The notes below the pieces were generated by a model. That model had not been told where the DNA came from. It saw only the letters and a program-made list of their open reading frames with translations, and did not search any database. Below, piece by piece: positions 26,370 to 36,024 of a stretch of 64,000 nt of DNA. The DNA lies in NCBI RefSeq assembly GCF_000733765.1, contig NZ_JPOG01000001.1, positions 2,232,001 to 2,296,000 of the forward strand. The letters run 5' to 3'. This DNA comes from Algiphilus aromaticivorans DG1253. Lineage in GTDB: Bacteria > Pseudomonadota > Gammaproteobacteria > Nevskiales > Nevskiaceae. Position numbers and translations under genes: made by a program. Positions within the stretch are counted from its first letter, which is position 1, and every line of letters begins with the position of its first letter.

Positions 26370-27446
26370 CTAGTCCGCTGACTGCGTCAGCGCGACCTCG
26401 CGCCTGGCGCGCAGACTGAGAGCGGTATAGACGCCGAGATAAAGCGCGAGATAGATTCCACTGTAGGCAATCAGGGCAGCGGTAGCGCCCTGGATGAATG
26501 GCGCGGTCAGCACGAATGGCGCGGCGAGGGCCAGCGGCAGAACCGCAGAATAGCGCGCCAGACCCTGCCCTCTGCTATTGGCGAAGCGCTGCACCAGGTG
26601 ATGCAGGTGCTCGCTGTCCGGCTGATAGAAGGCACGCCCCATCCTCAAACGCCGGTACATCGTGAACAGGGTTTCGGTGATGGGGTAGCTCAGCAGCAGC
26701 ACCGCAAACCATGGGGAGACGCTGGCTGAGCCCTCCACCACCATGACGGCGAGGATGGCGATCAATGCGCCGTTGAAGTAGGCGCCGCCATCGCCCAGGA
26801 ACAGACGCCCGGACGGGAAGTTGAAGAGCAGGAAGCCGAGATTCGCCGCAACTGCAATCTCGCAAAGGATGGCGATGGTGGCCTGCCCCGTCAGTCCGGC
26901 CGTAATGCCGAGGGCGACGAAGGCAAGGAGGCTGAAGCCCGCGCAGAGGCCGTTCTCGCCGTCGATGAGGTTGGAGGCGTGCGACATGCCAGCAACGGCG
27001 AAGGCGAAGAAGATCATGCTAACGGGCGCCACACTCAGCGCGGCGTCGATCAGCGGGACCGACACCGTGCTGATACCGAACTGTTCCTGCGCGAGGCTGA
27101 AGATAAGCGCCGCCACGATGCAGGCGCTGTAGCGGATCGCTGGCATGACCGCGCGGGTAAGGTCCTCGATCAACCCGATGCCGAAGATGAGGGAGGTGCT
27201 GCCCAGCAGCGCCCAATAGGTTGCTGTGGCTTCCGGATAGAGCAGCGGCGTCACCAGGGCCACGCCGAGCATCATGGATACGAAGATCGCGATGCCGCCG
27301 ACGCGCGGAACCACACCCTTGTGCATCTTATGGTCGCCGTCCTGCGCCCGATCACCGGTCAGACGGAGGTGCCAACGACGCCCAAAGACGAGGCCCCCGG
27401 CCAGCGCGGCGCTGCAAAAAATGACGATAAAGAGATGGGCGACCAT
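26370..27446 (-). CDS. WecA/MraY-family sugar-1-phosphate transferase
   Basis: A 358-residue integral membrane enzyme with about ten helices, which would start a glycan by putting a sugar phosphate on undecaprenyl phosphate. Family signatures are DHKMHKGVVPRVGGIAIF near residue 40, NLIDGENGLCAG, FLGDGGAYFNG, and DSEHLHHLV, corresponding to the catalytic Asp, the NxxDG loop and the HIHH-like motif. It is divergent from rmlB. It resembles WecA/WbpL (GlcNAc, FucNAc or QuiNAc transferases) rather than MraY; the sugar is not determined. Confidence 0.9.
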   Translation of the reverse strand: MVAHLFIVIFCSAALAGGLVFGRRWHLRLTGDRAQDGDHKMHKGVVPRVGGIAIFVSMMLGVALVTPLLYPEATATYWALLGSTSLIFGIGLIEDLTRAVMPAIRYSACIVAALIFSLAQEQFGISTVSVPLIDAALSVAPVSMIFFAFAVAGMSHASNLIDGENGLCAGFSLLAFVALGITAGLTGQATIAILCEIAVAANLGFLLFNFPSGRLFLGDGGAYFNGALIAILAVMVVEGSASVSPWFAVLLLSYPITETLFTMYRRLRMGRAFYQPDSEHLHHLVQRFANSRGQGLARYSAVLPLALAAPFVLTAPFIQGATAALIAYSGIYLALYLGVYTALSLRARREVALTQSAD

Positions 27447-27803
27447 GCGCTCTGATGCCGGTCGGGTCGAACCCTTTTCGGCAGCGGCTCCCTGGAAATT
27501 GCGGAATGCTTTGGAAGTCTAGCAACATCCCTCGCCCTGGTCAGCCCCGACGGGTCGGGCTTTCATCCGACTCGCCGCCTGGCAACCGCTGCTTGTGGGG
27601 CTGAAGCTCGACCTGCTGGCCCCCCGCACGTCCGATGAGCACTGGCCACAATACTCGCGCGCATTTCCCGGTCCGGCGGCCGCCTGCAGTGGCGGACACT
27701 GCGCCGCGCGCCGACTTCGCGGATAATCCGAGCGCGAGCGAATGCCCGCGATCCGTCAGCCGCGGCCTGCCCCTGCACATTCTCACTGATCCCCGACTGC
27801 GCA
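27447..27803. other. Divergent promoter interval of the WecA-like gene and rmlBACD
   Basis: About 360 bp with no supported gene. It must contain promoters for both flanking transcripts; no consensus promoter or clear repeat stands out. Confidence 0.45.
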
Positions 27804-28865
27804 ATGAAGATTCTCGTCACCGGCGGCGCCGGGTTCATCGGATCGGCCGTGATTCGGCACCTGATCCGCAACACGGGGCATGACGTCGTCAATCTCGATT
27901 GTCTGACCTACGCCGCCAGCCTCGAGGCCCTGGAGGATATCCCCGACTCGCCGCGCTATCGCTTCCAGCGTGTTGATATCGGCGATGCGCCGGCCGTTCG
28001 GGAGGTCTTCGCGCGACACAGTCCCGACGCCGTTATGCATCTGGCGGCCGAATCGCATGTGGACCGATCCATCGACAGCCCGCGCGATTTCGTGACGACG
28101 AATGTGGTGGGGACCTGCGTGCTTCTGGAAGCAGCGCTGGAGCACTACGAGGCACTTTCCGCGCCGGCGCGCGAGCGCTTCCGCTTTCACCACGTTTCCA
28201 CCGATGAGGTTTTCGGCAGCCTCGGCGCGGAGGGTCGCTTTGTCGAAAGCACGCCCTACGCGCCGCGCTCTCCCTACTCCGCCAGCAAGGCGGGTTCGGA
28301 CCATCTGGTTCGCGCCTGGCACCACACCTACGGGCTACCCACGATCATCACCAACTGCTCGAATAATTACGGGCCCTACCAGTTTCCGGAGAAGCTGATT
28401 CCGCTGACATTGCTCAATGCGGTGGACGGCCGCCCGCTGCCCGTCTACGGCAACGGCGAGAACATCCGCGACTGGCTGCACGTCGAGGACCACGCCCAAG
28501 CTTTGCTGACGGCGCTGGAGCACGGGCGCGTCGGCCGCGACTACAACATCGGCGGTGACAGCGAGCGTCGCAATATCGACGTGGTGCGCGCAATCTGCGC
28601 GCAGCTCGACGAGCTTCTGCCGAGCGAGCGCCCGCATGCCGAGGCCATCACCTTCGTCACGGACCGTCCGGGCCACGATCAGCGCTACGCCATCGACGCC
28701 AGCCGCGCCCGCGAGGAACTGGGTTGGCGCCCGCAGCACAGCTTCGAGTCCGGCCTGCGCGCGACCGTGCAGTGGTACCTGGAGAATCTGGAGTGGTGCC
28801 GGAGCATCCAGCAGCGGCACGCTGATGCCGCCCGCCGGCGCGGCTTGCGCGAGAGCGCGGCATGA
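27804..28865 (+). CDS. rmlB: dTDP-glucose 4,6-dehydratase
   Basis: A 353-residue short-chain dehydrogenase of normal length. It makes dTDP-4-keto-6-deoxyglucose, step two of dTDP-rhamnose synthesis. It has the NAD-binding [16 protein letters not shown] at 5-20, the catalytic region [12 protein letters not shown], and the [15 protein letters not shown] motif with the Tyr and Lys. The next gene's ATG overlaps its stop by four bases, so rmlBACD is one operon. Confidence 0.97.
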   Translation: MKILVTGGAGFIGSAVIRHLIRNTGHDVVNLDCLTYAASLEALEDIPDSPRYRFQRVDIGDAPAVREVFARHSPDAVMHLAAESHVDRSIDSPRDFVTTNVVGTCVLLEAALEHYEALSAPARERFRFHHVSTDEVFGSLGAEGRFVESTPYAPRSPYSASKAGSDHLVRAWHHTYGLPTIITNCSNNYGPYQFPEKLIPLTLLNAVDGRPLPVYGNGENIRDWLHVEDHAQALLTALEHGRVGRDYNIGGDSERRNIDVVRAICAQLDELLPSERPHAEAITFVTDRPGHDQRYAIDASRAREELGWRPQHSFESGLRATVQWYLENLEWCRSIQQRHADAARRRGLRESAA

Positions 28866-29740
28866 AGGGCATCATCCTCGCCGGTGGCAGCGGTACACGG
28901 CTGTACCCGTCGACGCTGGCGGTGTCGAAGCAGCTGCTGCCGGTCTACGACAAGCCGATGATCTACTACCCGCTGACCACGCTGATGCTGGCGGGGATAC
29001 GGGACATCCTGATCATCTCCACGCCCGAGGACACGCCGCGCTTCCAGCAACTGCTTGGCGATGGCGGGCAATGGGGCCTGCAGCTGGCCTACACGGTGCA
29101 GCCCGAGCCGCGCGGTCTGGCGGAGGCCTTTCTACTGGGCGCGGATTTCATCGATGGCGAGCCCTGCGCGCTGGTCTTGGGAGACAACATCTTCCACGGC
29201 CACGATCTTGTACAGGCGCTGCAGCGGGCCCGCGCGCGCAGCGAAGGCGCCACCATCTTCGCCTACGCGGTCAGCGACCCACAGCGCTACGGTGTGGTGA
29301 GCTTCGACGAGCAGCAGCGGGTGCTGTCCATCGAGGAGAAGCCGAGCCGGCCGAAGTCCCGTTACGCCGTTACCGGCCTGTATTTCTACGACCACCACGT
29401 CACCGAGTTGGCCAAGCAAATCCGCCCGTCCGCCCGCGGCGAGTTGGAGATCACCGATCTCAATCGGCTCTATCTGGAGCGCGGCGCGCTGCACGTGGAG
29501 CACATGGGGCGCGGCAGCGCCTGGCTGGATACCGGCACACACGAGTCACTGATGGAGGCCGGCAACTTCATTCACACGCTGGAAGCCCGCCAGGGCCTGA
29601 AGATCGCCAGCCCCGAGGAGGTCGCCTTCCGCTGCGGCTACATCGATGCCGCGCAACTGCGCGCGCTGGCTGAGCCGCTGCGCAAGAGCGGCTACGGCGC
29701 CTATCTTGAAGGCATCGCCGACGAGGCGAAGGGGCACTGA
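28862..29740 (+). CDS. rmlA: Glucose-1-phosphate thymidylyltransferase
   Basis: A 292-residue nucleotidyltransferase that makes dTDP-glucose, step one of dTDP-rhamnose synthesis. The signature [20 protein letters not shown] is at residues 3-22, followed by [16 protein letters not shown] and the metal-binding VLGDNIFHG. Its stop shares a base with the rmlC start (TGATG). Confidence 0.97.
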   Translation: MKGIILAGGSGTRLYPSTLAVSKQLLPVYDKPMIYYPLTTLMLAGIRDILIISTPEDTPRFQQLLGDGGQWGLQLAYTVQPEPRGLAEAFLLGADFIDGEPCALVLGDNIFHGHDLVQALQRARARSEGATIFAYAVSDPQRYGVVSFDEQQRVLSIEEKPSRPKSRYAVTGLYFYDHHVTELAKQIRPSARGELEITDLNRLYLERGALHVEHMGRGSAWLDTGTHESLMEAGNFIHTLEARQGLKIASPEEVAFRCGYIDAAQLRALAEPLRKSGYGAYLEGIADEAKGH

Positions 29741-30288
29741 TGCAGGCACAGAGCACGGAGCTGCCTGAGGTCCTGCTGCTGGAGCCGAAGGTCTTCGGCG
29801 ATGAGCGCGGCTACTTCATGGAAGCCTTCCATCAGACGCGCTTCGCCGAGCTCACGGGCACGCACACGGACTTCGTGCAGGACAACCAGTCGGGCTCGCG
29901 CCGCGGCGTCCTGCGCGGACTGCACTATCAGGTCGGTGCGCATCCTCAAGGCAAGCTGGTGCGCGTGCTCAGTGGCGCCGTCTTCGACGTGGCCGTGGAC
30001 ATCCGCCGCAGCTCGCCCCGCTTCGGGCAGTGGACGGGCCGCCCGCTCAGCGCCGACAACCGACATCAACTCTGGGTACCACCGGGCTTCGCGCACGGCT
30101 TTCTGGTGACGAGCGAGCACGCCGAAGTGCTCTACAAGGTCACCGACGTCTACGACCCCGCCGGTGAGCGCGCCATCCGCTGGGACGACCCGACCATTGG
30201 AATCGCCTGGCCCGAGGGGATCGCGCCGGTGCTGTCGGACAAGGACGCCGCCGCCCCGCCCCTGGCCGAGGCAGAGGTCTTCGCGTAA
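29740..30288 (+). CDS. rmlC: dTDP-4-dehydrorhamnose 3,5-epimerase
   Basis: A 182-residue cupin epimerase for step three of the pathway. Recognisable parts are FGDERGYFMEAFH, the catalytic His in RGVLRGLHYQ, the Asp in VFDVAVDIRRSSP, and VLYKVTDVYDP with the active-site Tyr. It overlaps both neighbours by one base. Confidence 0.97.
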   Translation: MQAQSTELPEVLLLEPKVFGDERGYFMEAFHQTRFAELTGTHTDFVQDNQSGSRRGVLRGLHYQVGAHPQGKLVRVLSGAVFDVAVDIRRSSPRFGQWTGRPLSADNRHQLWVPPGFAHGFLVTSEHAEVLYKVTDVYDPAGERAIRWDDPTIGIAWPEGIAPVLSDKDAAAPPLAEAEVFA

Positions 30289-31184
30289 TGCGGCTGCTGA
30301 TAACCGGCGCCGGCGGCCAGCTGGGCCGCACCCTGCAGCGCCAGGCCGCGCCGCATTTTGAGGTCACTGCCACCACCCGTGAGCAGCTCGACATCGGTGA
30401 TGCCGAGGCGGTCCAAGCCGTCTTTCGCGCGACCAGACCGGCGCTGGTTATCAATGCTGCCGCCTACACGGCAGTCGACCGCGCCGAGTCGGAGCCCGAG
30501 CTGGCGCAACGCGTGAATGCCGACGGGGCCGCGCACATGGCCCGCGAAGCTGCCCGCACCGGCGCGCGCCTGCTGCATGTATCCACCGACTTCGTCTTCG
30601 ACGGCCAGGCCTGCGCGCCCTACCCGCCGGACGCGTCCACCCGGCCGCTCGGCGTCTATGGGCGCAGCAAGCGCGACGGCGAGCAGGCCGTGATGCAGCA
30701 TGCGCCGGAGCAGGCCACGATCCTGCGCACGGCCTGGGTCTATGGGCCGGGTGGTCACAACTTCGTGCGCACCATGCTGCGGCTGCTCGCCGAGAAGCCG
30801 GCGCTCAGCGTGGTCAGCGACCAGATCGGCACGCCCACGCATACCGAGGGCCTGGCGGCTGCGCTGCTGGCCCTGGGCGGCATAGACGCCAGCCGCGGCT
30901 GCATCCTGCACTGGACGGATAGCGGTGTCGCCTCCTGGTACGACCTGGCCATGGCTACCCGCACGCTGGCCGCGCGCCGCTGGCCGAAGCGGCCACTAGC
31001 GGAGATCACTCCCATCCCCACACGCGATTGGCCGACGCCCGCGCATCGCCCGCCCTACAGCGTGCTGGACACGGCGGCAACGCGGGAACTGGTCGGCACG
31101 CCGCCGCACTGGCAGGTTCGGCTGGAGCGCGCCCTTCTGCACGACGCAGCCGAGGAATGGCTGCCCGAGGCAGCCATCGGCTAG
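30288..31184 (+). CDS. rmlD: dTDP-4-dehydrorhamnose reductase
   Basis: A 298-residue reductase for the last step to dTDP-L-rhamnose. It has the NADPH-binding LLITGAGGQLGRTLQ at the N-terminus, VINAAAYTAVDRAESEPELA, the STDFVFDG motif and the catalytic YGRSK. It is the final gene of rmlBACD; the stop lies 28 bp from the convergent gfcB-like gene. Confidence 0.97.
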   Translation: MRLLITGAGGQLGRTLQRQAAPHFEVTATTREQLDIGDAEAVQAVFRATRPALVINAAAYTAVDRAESEPELAQRVNADGAAHMAREAARTGARLLHVSTDFVFDGQACAPYPPDASTRPLGVYGRSKRDGEQAVMQHAPEQATILRTAWVYGPGGHNFVRTMLRLLAEKPALSVVSDQIGTPTHTEGLAAALLALGGIDASRGCILHWTDSGVASWYDLAMATRTLAARRWPKRPLAEITPIPTRDWPTPAHRPPYSVLDTAATRELVGTPPHWQVRLERALLHDAAEEWLPEAAIG

Positions 31185-31212
31185 GACTCAGCCGCCGGAA
31201 GCCAGCGGGTTC

Positions 31213-31908
31213 TTAGTCCGCGCTGGGCCGCAGCTTCGGATACAGCCGCTCCATGACGATGTGGCCGCCGCTGTGGGGCAGCCGTTGCGCACTCATCTCC
31301 ACCGTCATGGTCTCGGGAGCGACCCAGTAGCGGTTCTCCCAGCCTTCCTGCGCCGCCTCGGGCCGTACCTGCTCGCGGACCAGAATCAGCTCACGCAGTC
31401 CCCGATGAGTAGCAACCGGCCGTGCCTGCCCTGTCGCCGTCAGCCGCAGATGCAGCACGCGGCCCAGCGCGCCGTCTTCGCCCTCGGCATAAGCCAGGGC
31501 CTCGAGGGTCTCTCCGGGGGCCCTAGCGGCGTCCAGCGGCGAAGCGGCAGAACGGTCAAGCATGGTCAGGCGGCGGAGATCCGTCTTCAGCCGCTGGCTC
31601 GCAACGATGCGCCCATCGTGCGTCCAGAGCCGCAGGCCATTGACCGCCAGCCACTGCTGATGCGCCTCGACCATCGTTGCGAGCACCATTCGGCCGGGAG
31701 CGCCGCCATCGATACTCACGGCGATCTGGGAATAGGGAATCGGCAATGGATCGACGCTCCCGGCGATCCGATCCTCCGGTGCGACCTGGGCACGGGCGCG
31801 CTCGGCCTGTATGAAATCGCGGGCGGGGCTGCTGAGACTGCAGCCTTGCAGCAGCCCGCTCAGCAACGCGGCCGCGACGAGAAATGCCGGTCGGGTCAAC
31901 GCAGCCAT
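31213..31908 (-). CDS. GfcB/YjbF-family lipoprotein
   Basis: A 231-residue lipoprotein: the signal peptide ends in the lipobox LLSGLLQGC, giving an N-terminal lipidated Cys at about residue 23. The mature part carries the YjbF/GfcB pattern, including LPIPYSQIAVSIDGGAPGRM and ENRYWVAPETM. Members assist export of group 4 capsule or the yjb exopolysaccharide. The start overlaps the end of the GfcD gene by 13 bp, so the two are coupled. It is the last gene of a leftward operon. Confidence 0.85.
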   Translation of the reverse strand: MAALTRPAFLVAAALLSGLLQGCSLSSPARDFIQAERARAQVAPEDRIAGSVDPLPIPYSQIAVSIDGGAPGRMVLATMVEAHQQWLAVNGLRLWTHDGRIVASQRLKTDLRRLTMLDRSAASPLDAARAPGETLEALAYAEGEDGALGRVLHLRLTATGQARPVATHRGLRELILVREQVRPEAAQEGWENRYWVAPETMTVEMSAQRLPHSGGHIVMERLYPKLRPSAD

Positions 31909-34094
31909 TGTTCCGCCTCGCTGTCACGCAGATGCCACGGATTGGCGGACTCCAGGCTCTCGTAGAGCGAGCGCCCGGTGCGCGCCTTCTGCCCGCCGTC
32001 GCGGCTCAGCGGGCGGTACAGCACCTCGGCAGTGCCCGGCCCGCCTCGCATGGAGAAGAGATCGACCGGGATGGACAGATAGAAGCCCTTGTCGAAGGAG
32101 CCTTCGCCGAATTCCTCGGTTGAGGCATTGGTGGGCGTCGCAAAGACGCCGACGCGCACGCCATTGCTGAAGCGCCGCGACAGGTCGATGGTCGCCCCCC
32201 AATCCCCGGCCAGGAAGCGGCCACCACTGACGACGAGCCGAAGATTCTTCCACGGAAGCTCGTGGTAGTAGGAGACGAACCCGGTGGTGGTTTCGTAGTC
32301 GCGGAAACCGAAGCGTTGCCGGAACTCGCGCTGCCGCAGCCGCGCCAGCTCCACCCCCACCGCCCAGCCATTGCCGGTGGGACGGTAGAGCACCTCGGTT
32401 GCGACACCGCCGAACATTTCCTCGAAGATGCCCGCAGAGACACGCCCGTAGAGGTCCTCGGCGATGGGGAAGCGGTAGTTGGTCTCGAGCTGCGACAGAT
32501 AGACATCCTTGCCTTCGCGCAGATAGGCGCCGATATCACTACGCACACGCGGCAGCCCGCTTGGGAACGTTTCCTGTAGCCGGTTCCCGATATTGTCAGC
32601 AATATTGACGCCGAGCGCGCCGCCCACGCTCCACCCTGGGCTCAACTGAACGGTGGCGGAGAACCGAGCCAGCAACTGCCCGACAACGAATGCGTCGGGA
32701 CCACCAATATTCGAGCGGAACTGCGGATTGATGGCACTGCTGAAGGCGGGGAAGCGCAGCAGATCTCGATAGGCGGCATCCCCATAGACGCCCGCACTGG
32801 TTGGCAGGATTTCCACGTTTTCGCGAATGCTTTCCGCCGGTTCTGAGCCACCGGCAGCGCGATGGAAGGCCTCGCGCTCGATGCGCAGCCTCATGGCCTC
32901 CAACCCTCCGACAACTTCGACCAATTCGTATTCGTCGTAGGCGACGCCGGTCTGACGAATGAGAGCACGCACTACGCGCCCGGGCGCCATCGGGGTGCTG
33001 CTGCCCAGCGTTTGGCTGTACCAGACGGTCAGCTGGCCGGGTCCACCGCGATCATCCACGGCGAGCAGATAGAGCCCCTGGCTGCGCAGGTCGCGAGCAA
33101 GCCGCTCCACCGTGGGTGGATCAACGGGCCGCTCGAAGGGTGTCCGCTGCATCCGCCAATAAGACTGCAGAGGCAGCGCCGTCGGCCGAAAGACCTTCTG
33201 CGGCCCGGCTTCGTTGCCCAGGTTCCCGGCTATGCTGACGCGAGCGGCAAGCGTGTCCCCGCGCTCCCACGCCAGACCGAGATCGACGTTGCGCCCGAGC
33301 CGGTAGCTCATGCCCAGGTTGACGCGTGAGGACTGCTCCTGCGGGTTCTGCAAGCGCTCGGATTGGTAGTCGTTGCCCTCCAGCTCGGCGAAAAGGGAAA
33401 GCGGCCCGCCGCCGGGCGTCCACTGCACGCCACCGAAGAGCGCAGCCGGGCCGCGGAAATAGGTGTCCACTTCGAAACGCCCGCCCAGCCCTGTATTCCC
33501 CCGGGGCCGGTCCTCGAAAGTGGAGGACACTGCCGCAAGCGGACTGCGGAAATCATCAGCGCTGCCCAGCCGTCCCCAGCCGATGCCCAGATGGAAATCC
33601 CAGTTGAAGTAACGCCGACTGGCAACCAGGTATTCGGAAGCGAAGATACCGGTACCGGCCAGGTCCATCAGGCCCAGGGCCACAGCCGGCAGATGCTCGC
33701 TTTCGTCGAGGAGCCGGAGCTGGATGTCCACACCCTTGTCCGTGAAGTGGCGGCTGACTTCGCTCGACTGCTGCTCGATGGGAATCTGCTCGACGAAGCT
33801 GTAGTCGCGGTTGGTGACCTCCGCATAGCGGAAGGTCCCCTGAATCCAGTCCAGCGGTTGCAGATGGAAGAAGAGCGTGCGGTACGGTGAGAAGGTTCCA
33901 AAGCCACCACCGACTGTCCCGGTACCCCCACTCCGTGCCGTTGGGGTCTGCAACAAGCCGATCTGGCCGTAGTCATTCAGCCCGCGCTGGGGCGCGGCTT
34001 CGGAGGGCAACACCAGCGTCGCCAGCAGCAACGCCCAGGCAGCAGGCAGGAGCCCACGGGGCAAGCCCCGTCGCCGCATTGACTGCCACATCAT
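31896..34094 (-). CDS. GfcD/YjbH-family outer-membrane beta-barrel lipoprotein-like protein
   Basis: A 732-residue protein of the YjbH/GfcD family. The start is placed at ATG 34094, next to the stop of the GfcC gene (TAATG). This puts a signal peptide (LPAAWALLLATLVLPSEAA) at the front, whereas an earlier start would add a basic stretch that destroys it. The typical opening LNDYGQIGLLQTPTARSGGTGT is followed by tandem barrel domains ending with sequences such as VEVLYRPLS-like AEVLYRPLSRDG. It probably forms the outer-membrane exit pore or scaffold for the polymer handled by GfcB and GfcC. Confidence 0.87.
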   Translation of the reverse strand: MMWQSMRRRGLPRGLLPAAWALLLATLVLPSEAAPQRGLNDYGQIGLLQTPTARSGGTGTVGGGFGTFSPYRTLFFHLQPLDWIQGTFRYAEVTNRDYSFVEQIPIEQQSSEVSRHFTDKGVDIQLRLLDESEHLPAVALGLMDLAGTGIFASEYLVASRRYFNWDFHLGIGWGRLGSADDFRSPLAAVSSTFEDRPRGNTGLGGRFEVDTYFRGPAALFGGVQWTPGGGPLSLFAELEGNDYQSERLQNPQEQSSRVNLGMSYRLGRNVDLGLAWERGDTLAARVSIAGNLGNEAGPQKVFRPTALPLQSYWRMQRTPFERPVDPPTVERLARDLRSQGLYLLAVDDRGGPGQLTVWYSQTLGSSTPMAPGRVVRALIRQTGVAYDEYELVEVVGGLEAMRLRIEREAFHRAAGGSEPAESIRENVEILPTSAGVYGDAAYRDLLRFPAFSSAINPQFRSNIGGPDAFVVGQLLARFSATVQLSPGWSVGGALGVNIADNIGNRLQETFPSGLPRVRSDIGAYLREGKDVYLSQLETNYRFPIAEDLYGRVSAGIFEEMFGGVATEVLYRPTGNGWAVGVELARLRQREFRQRFGFRDYETTTGFVSYYHELPWKNLRLVVSGGRFLAGDWGATIDLSRRFSNGVRVGVFATPTNASTEEFGEGSFDKGFYLSIPVDLFSMRGGPGTAEVLYRPLSRDGGQKARTGRSLYESLESANPWHLRDSEAEQWLR

Positions 34095-34879
34095 TATTCG
34101 CAGGACTCGGGCGCGAGGTCGACTTCGTCGCGCAGCTCGGCGAGCCATTGCTTTGCCTGATCGCGCCAAGGCGGCACGACGATGATGGATCCAGGCGGAA
34201 CGCGTTGGGGTTCGTAGTTCCAATGGGTTATCGCCAAGGACAGGTATCGGCCATCCGGCGTGTAGACGAAGGCTTCGCCGAGTTCGCCGCCAGCACCCGC
34301 GCCGCCGGCCTGCTCAACAAAGTCGCGCGCCGTCAGCGCTGCGTCGAAGGGGTAGCGCCCAGGGGCTCTCACCGTGCCGTAGACCGCCACCCACTCCGGA
34401 AGATCCGGGACAAAGACGATATCGCCGGCTTGGAAGAAGCCCCGCCGAGCTGGCTCACGCTGCACGGCCACAGCATCCAGTGCGACCTCAGAACGTCGAT
34501 AGCAGCCACCGAGCAGCTTGGGCAACCAGCTCGACGACAAGGCGTCCTTTAACTTTTCTGGTGATTGCATCTGCAGCAGATCAAGGACCAGTTGCTCCGG
34601 GGCTCCACGCATCTCCGCGCCAGCTGTCGCCGAGGCGGGTCGAAGCAGCATCGCGCCAAGATAATAGGGTGCGTACTCGCCGTCGGTGGACGCCCCGCGA
34701 AGCTCGGAGGCACCGAGAGGCTGATCCGCCTTCAGGCAGGACACAGCCTCCTTGCCCTGAATGAGCGTCACGTGCGGCACATCCTTCGCGCAAAGAACCG
34801 GAGACGGCTCTGCGTCAACCCTTCCTGCCGTCATCCCGATCAACGCTACGACCAGCAGGGTTGCTGTGCGATAAAACAC
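34094..34879 (-). CDS. GfcC-family capsule biosynthesis protein
   Basis: A 261-residue periplasmic protein with a signal peptide (TATLLVVALIGMTAGRVDA) and two ubiquitin-like/SLBB-type segments seen in GfcC, including VYGTVRAPGRYPFDAALTA and DFVEQAGGAGAGG. The GTG at 34879 is chosen because GGAAAGGTGG lies directly upstream; reading further upstream would run into the terminator of the preceding gene. It lies between the GfcA-like and GfcD genes in the order seen in gfc/yjb operons. Confidence 0.84.
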   Translation of the reverse strand: MFYRTATLLVVALIGMTAGRVDAEPSPVLCAKDVPHVTLIQGKEAVSCLKADQPLGASELRGASTDGEYAPYYLGAMLLRPASATAGAEMRGAPEQLVLDLLQMQSPEKLKDALSSSWLPKLLGGCYRRSEVALDAVAVQREPARRGFFQAGDIVFVPDLPEWVAVYGTVRAPGRYPFDAALTARDFVEQAGGAGAGGELGEAFVYTPDGRYLSLAITHWNYEPQRVPPGSIIVVPPWRDQAKQWLAELRDEVDLAPESCE

Positions 34880-34902
34880 GCCACCTTTCCCGGAGCAGGC
34901 AC

Positions 34903-34931
34903 AAAAAAGGGCGGCAGCGCCGCCCTTTTTT
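34903..34931 (-). terminator. Bidirectional-looking Rho-independent terminator
   Basis: A 7-bp G/C stem (34909-34915 with 34919-34925), flanked by six A on one side and six T on the other, extends to a longer A/T-closed hairpin. It lies between the GfcA-like gene and the GfcC gene and should attenuate transcription between them. Confidence 0.88.
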
Positions 34932-34948
34932 AATCCACTACGCACGTG

Positions 34949-35425
34949 TTAGTTCGTGCCGCCCGTACCTGCACCCGTGCTGGTCGTGGTGGTGCCACCG
35001 CCGCCGCCACCCGGATCGGTGGTGCCCGGCGGGGTCGTGCCGGTGGTCGTATCGGTACCGGCAACGCCAGCGTCGTCGTCGTCGATGACGGCGACCAGCC
35101 CGATGCCGATAATCGCCACCGCCGTACCGATCGCAACCGGAATAAGCGCGGGAGAGACGAGCAGCGCCGCGCCCTCTGCAGCCTGCAGGCCAGCGGAGGT
35201 CAGCGCATAACCGCCGTCGATGGCGACCAAGTCTCCGGCGGCAACCGCCTCGTCAACGCTGTCGTGACCGAGCTCGCGGCTGAGGTCTTCCGCCTGCGCC
35301 TGCGACATAGCCTCGCTGTTGGCCGGCTGCGCCATGACCACCGGGGCGTAAACCATAGGGCCCGTCGAGGCTGCAAAAACCGCAGCTGCGCCAAATGCGA
35401 ATGCTTTCTTCATTACAACTCCCAT
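34949..35425 (-). CDS. GfcA/YjbE-like small exported protein
   Basis: A 158-residue protein with a signal peptide (AFGAAAVFAASTGPMVYAPVVMAQ), a short helical region, a hydrophobic segment (LIPVAIGTAVAIIGIGLVAVI) followed by DDDD, and a low-complexity tail of Gly, Thr and Pro. Position and composition match the Thr-rich first gene (yjbE/gfcA) of the gfc/yjb operon; sequence identity to E. coli is not obvious. A terminator follows, so this gene is likely made in excess over the rest of the operon. Confidence 0.72.
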   Translation of the reverse strand: MGVVMKKAFAFGAAAVFAASTGPMVYAPVVMAQPANSEAMSQAQAEDLSRELGHDSVDEAVAAGDLVAIDGGYALTSAGLQAAEGAALLVSPALIPVAIGTAVAIIGIGLVAVIDDDDAGVAGTDTTTGTTPPGTTDPGGGGGGTTTTSTGAGTGGTN

Positions 35426-35530
35426 TTCCGATTAGTCATTGTTCCCCTACGATTATAGGGCTGTCAACTCATTAGAGGCACGCAGCGTTCACTACGTCAC
35501 TGTGACGACCATGTGACACCGCACAGGAGG
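35426..35530 (-). promoter_or_regulatory. Promoter/operator region of the gfc-like operon
   Basis: AT-rich compared with its surroundings. On the minus strand a TATAAT hexamer (35452-35457) lies close to a TTGACA (35462-35467), too near to form one promoter together, so one of them is accidental. Further upstream a perfect 13-bp palindrome, CGTCACTGTGACG (35495-35507), partly overlaps a direct repeat of TGTGAC and could bind a regulator. Confidence 0.4.
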
Positions 35531-35917
35531 TCAGCGACTGGACTGTCCACCTCGCGCTTCAGCACTCTCGCCGCGCGCCTCTGTATCGTCGCTGAACCGT
35601 GATCGCACCAAATCCTCTCCCGCGTTAAAGCCTCCAGCGAAAGCACCATAGAGCAGACGCGAGCCCGCCACTGCGTACGCATTCCCGACAGCCGGCCGCG
35701 GGGGATTCGGGTCGTCCCACACCAGCAGCTGCCAGCGTTCCAGCAGCATTGCCTGTTCTGGGTTTGCGCCATTTTCCATGGGCACCCAGGCCCTGGCCAA
35801 CGACGCGTCAACAGCCCCAGATTCACCCTCTCCAGGACCATTCGCAGCGGTGACCCCAACGGGGAGAGCCACTGCCAAGGCAATCGCGCCTGTGAATGCG
35901 CTAAAGGAACTCGTCAT
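35531..35917 (-). CDS. Small exported protein of unknown function
   Basis: A 128-residue protein with a signal peptide (SAFTGAIALAVALPVGVTAA) and a hydrophilic mature part including LLERWQLLVWDDPNPPRP and a glycine-rich YGAFAGGFNAGEDLV. No family is recognised. The ATG at 35917 is preferred because it opens the signal peptide. It lies just upstream of, and in the same direction as, the gfc-like operon, so it may belong to the polysaccharide locus. Its reality rests on the signal peptide and codon pattern. Confidence 0.55.
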   Translation of the reverse strand: MTSSFSAFTGAIALAVALPVGVTAANGPGEGESGAVDASLARAWVPMENGANPEQAMLLERWQLLVWDDPNPPRPAVGNAYAVAGSRLLYGAFAGGFNAGEDLVRSRFSDDTEARGESAEARGGQSSR

Positions 35918-36024
35918 GGTGCCGTGCTCTCGACCGCGCATATGCAATCTCTGAGTAGGTCGGGCTCGAACCCGCTCCAACCTGCCTGCCACACTGTACT
36001 TTGCCACCAAACAGGCCCTCGCGC

